Source of the DNA: a virus
Strand: one strand, 5' to 3'
Length of the DNA stretch: 22,153 bases
IMG/VR virus record: IMGVR_UViG_3300009605_000171
Coordinates: 1-22,153 of that record
Shown here: positions 21,673 through 22,153 of the stretch, one piece after another
How positions within the stretch are numbered: the stretch's first letter is position 1
How the letters are laid out: each line of letters starts with the position of its first letter
Position numbers and translations under genes: made by a program
Notes under the pieces: model-generated
Database searches by the model: none
Told to the model about the DNA's origin: nothing
What the model saw: the letters and a program-made list of their open reading frames with translations, nothing else

Positions 21673-22153
21673 CTGACCTCACATCCCTGCTTTCATCTGA
21701 TGCTTCTACAGGCATCCATTGATGTCTACAATTAAATCCACCCCTATCAATTAAATAATTAGCACCAAGTGCTTCTATTTGTTTTTTCGTCATCGCACCT
21801 CTCCCCCATAATTGTAAGCATATTGGTCGTGTTCTATCATCTATCGCACCTACATATCTATACTTTGTATTCTCTGGAGATTCATCAATCATTATCTTCC
21901 CAACAGATGCAGAGTAATCATTAAGACCAGTCGTTACAAGTGTCCTCATCTGTGCATTAGATAATCCTGCTTGTTGTTGAATGGCTTGGAATATGCCTTG
22001 CTCTGTTGCTTCTCCTAATACTCCCTTGACAAGCTCTGTCTTTATAACCCCACTCATCTTTCCCAAGCTATCTGCGAATGATGACTGACTGAAGTTGGTT
22101 AATGCTTGTAGGGTGTTTTCTGTAACCTCTGCAAATAAGGTCATATCAGCAAG
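21665..22153 (-). CDS. Mu F-like minor head protein (5' end may lie outside the window)
   Basis: The frame is open to the right edge. An ATG at 22144 gives 159 residues, but only 9 bases precede it, so the real start could lie beyond the window. Residues about 90-150 contain YRYVGAIDDRTRPICLQLWG and later GGFNCRHQWMPVE, the Cys/His-containing block that marks the C-terminal region of Mu gpF/SPP1 gp7-like minor head proteins. These help portal and capsid assembly and can enter the host with the DNA. It heads the head module as seen here; the portal and terminase would be expected upstream. Confidence 0.75.
   Translation of the reverse strand, partial: LADMTLFAEVTENTLQALTNFSQSSFADSLGKMSGVIKTELVKGVLGEATEQGIFQAIQQQAGLSNAQMRTLVTTGLNDYSASVGKIMIDESPENTKYRYVGAIDDRTRPICLQLWGRGAMTKKQIEALGANYLIDRGGFNCRHQWMPVEASDESRDVRSDA

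Overview
This is an AT-rich (roughly two-thirds A+T by eye) piece of a tailed-phage genome. Every supported gene lies on the minus strand, so transcription runs from the right edge to the left. Genes are packed tightly with 1-, 4-, 8- and 14-base start/stop overlaps and strong AGGAG-type ribosome binding sites. No sheath, integrase, tRNA or CRISPR is visible. One tail-tube gene, a frameshifted tail-chaperone pair and a tape measure indicate siphovirus morphology. The protein style resembles uncultured aquatic/marine phages. The host cannot be named from this window.

Layout in transcription order. Head module (22153-19377): a Mu-F-like minor head protein (partial at the edge), a virion morphogenesis-like protein, a scaffold, an 84-aa protein and an HK97-fold-like major capsid protein, followed by a GC-rich attenuator hairpin. 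Lysis-like cassette (19321-17392): two small unknowns, an M15-type endolysin, a one-helix coiled-coil membrane protein, a minimal MscS-like membrane protein, a 93-aa membrane protein and a small coiled-coil protein. Fibre/appendage-like structural genes (17392-14370). Neck and tail module (14354-9227): connector, tail terminator, tail tube, chaperone G and G-T made by a predicted -1 frameshift on A9, and a 601-aa tape measure. Tail tip (9230-2225): a 1796-aa tip protein carrying a tandem array of dockerin-like calcium loops, then two further structural-type genes and a hairpin terminator at 2144-2180.

Beyond that terminator (2051-1) is a separate run of small genes: unknowns, a Cys-rich miniprotein, a Sak/Erf-like ssDNA-annealing or binding protein, and the start of a zinc-ribbon protein with perfectly phased 15-residue Lys-rich repeats that runs off the left edge.

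The most notable elements are the dockerin-like array inside the tail-tip protein, the MscS-beta-domain-like membrane protein beside the endolysin, and the frameshift site, where the downstream frame opens only at the slippery run.
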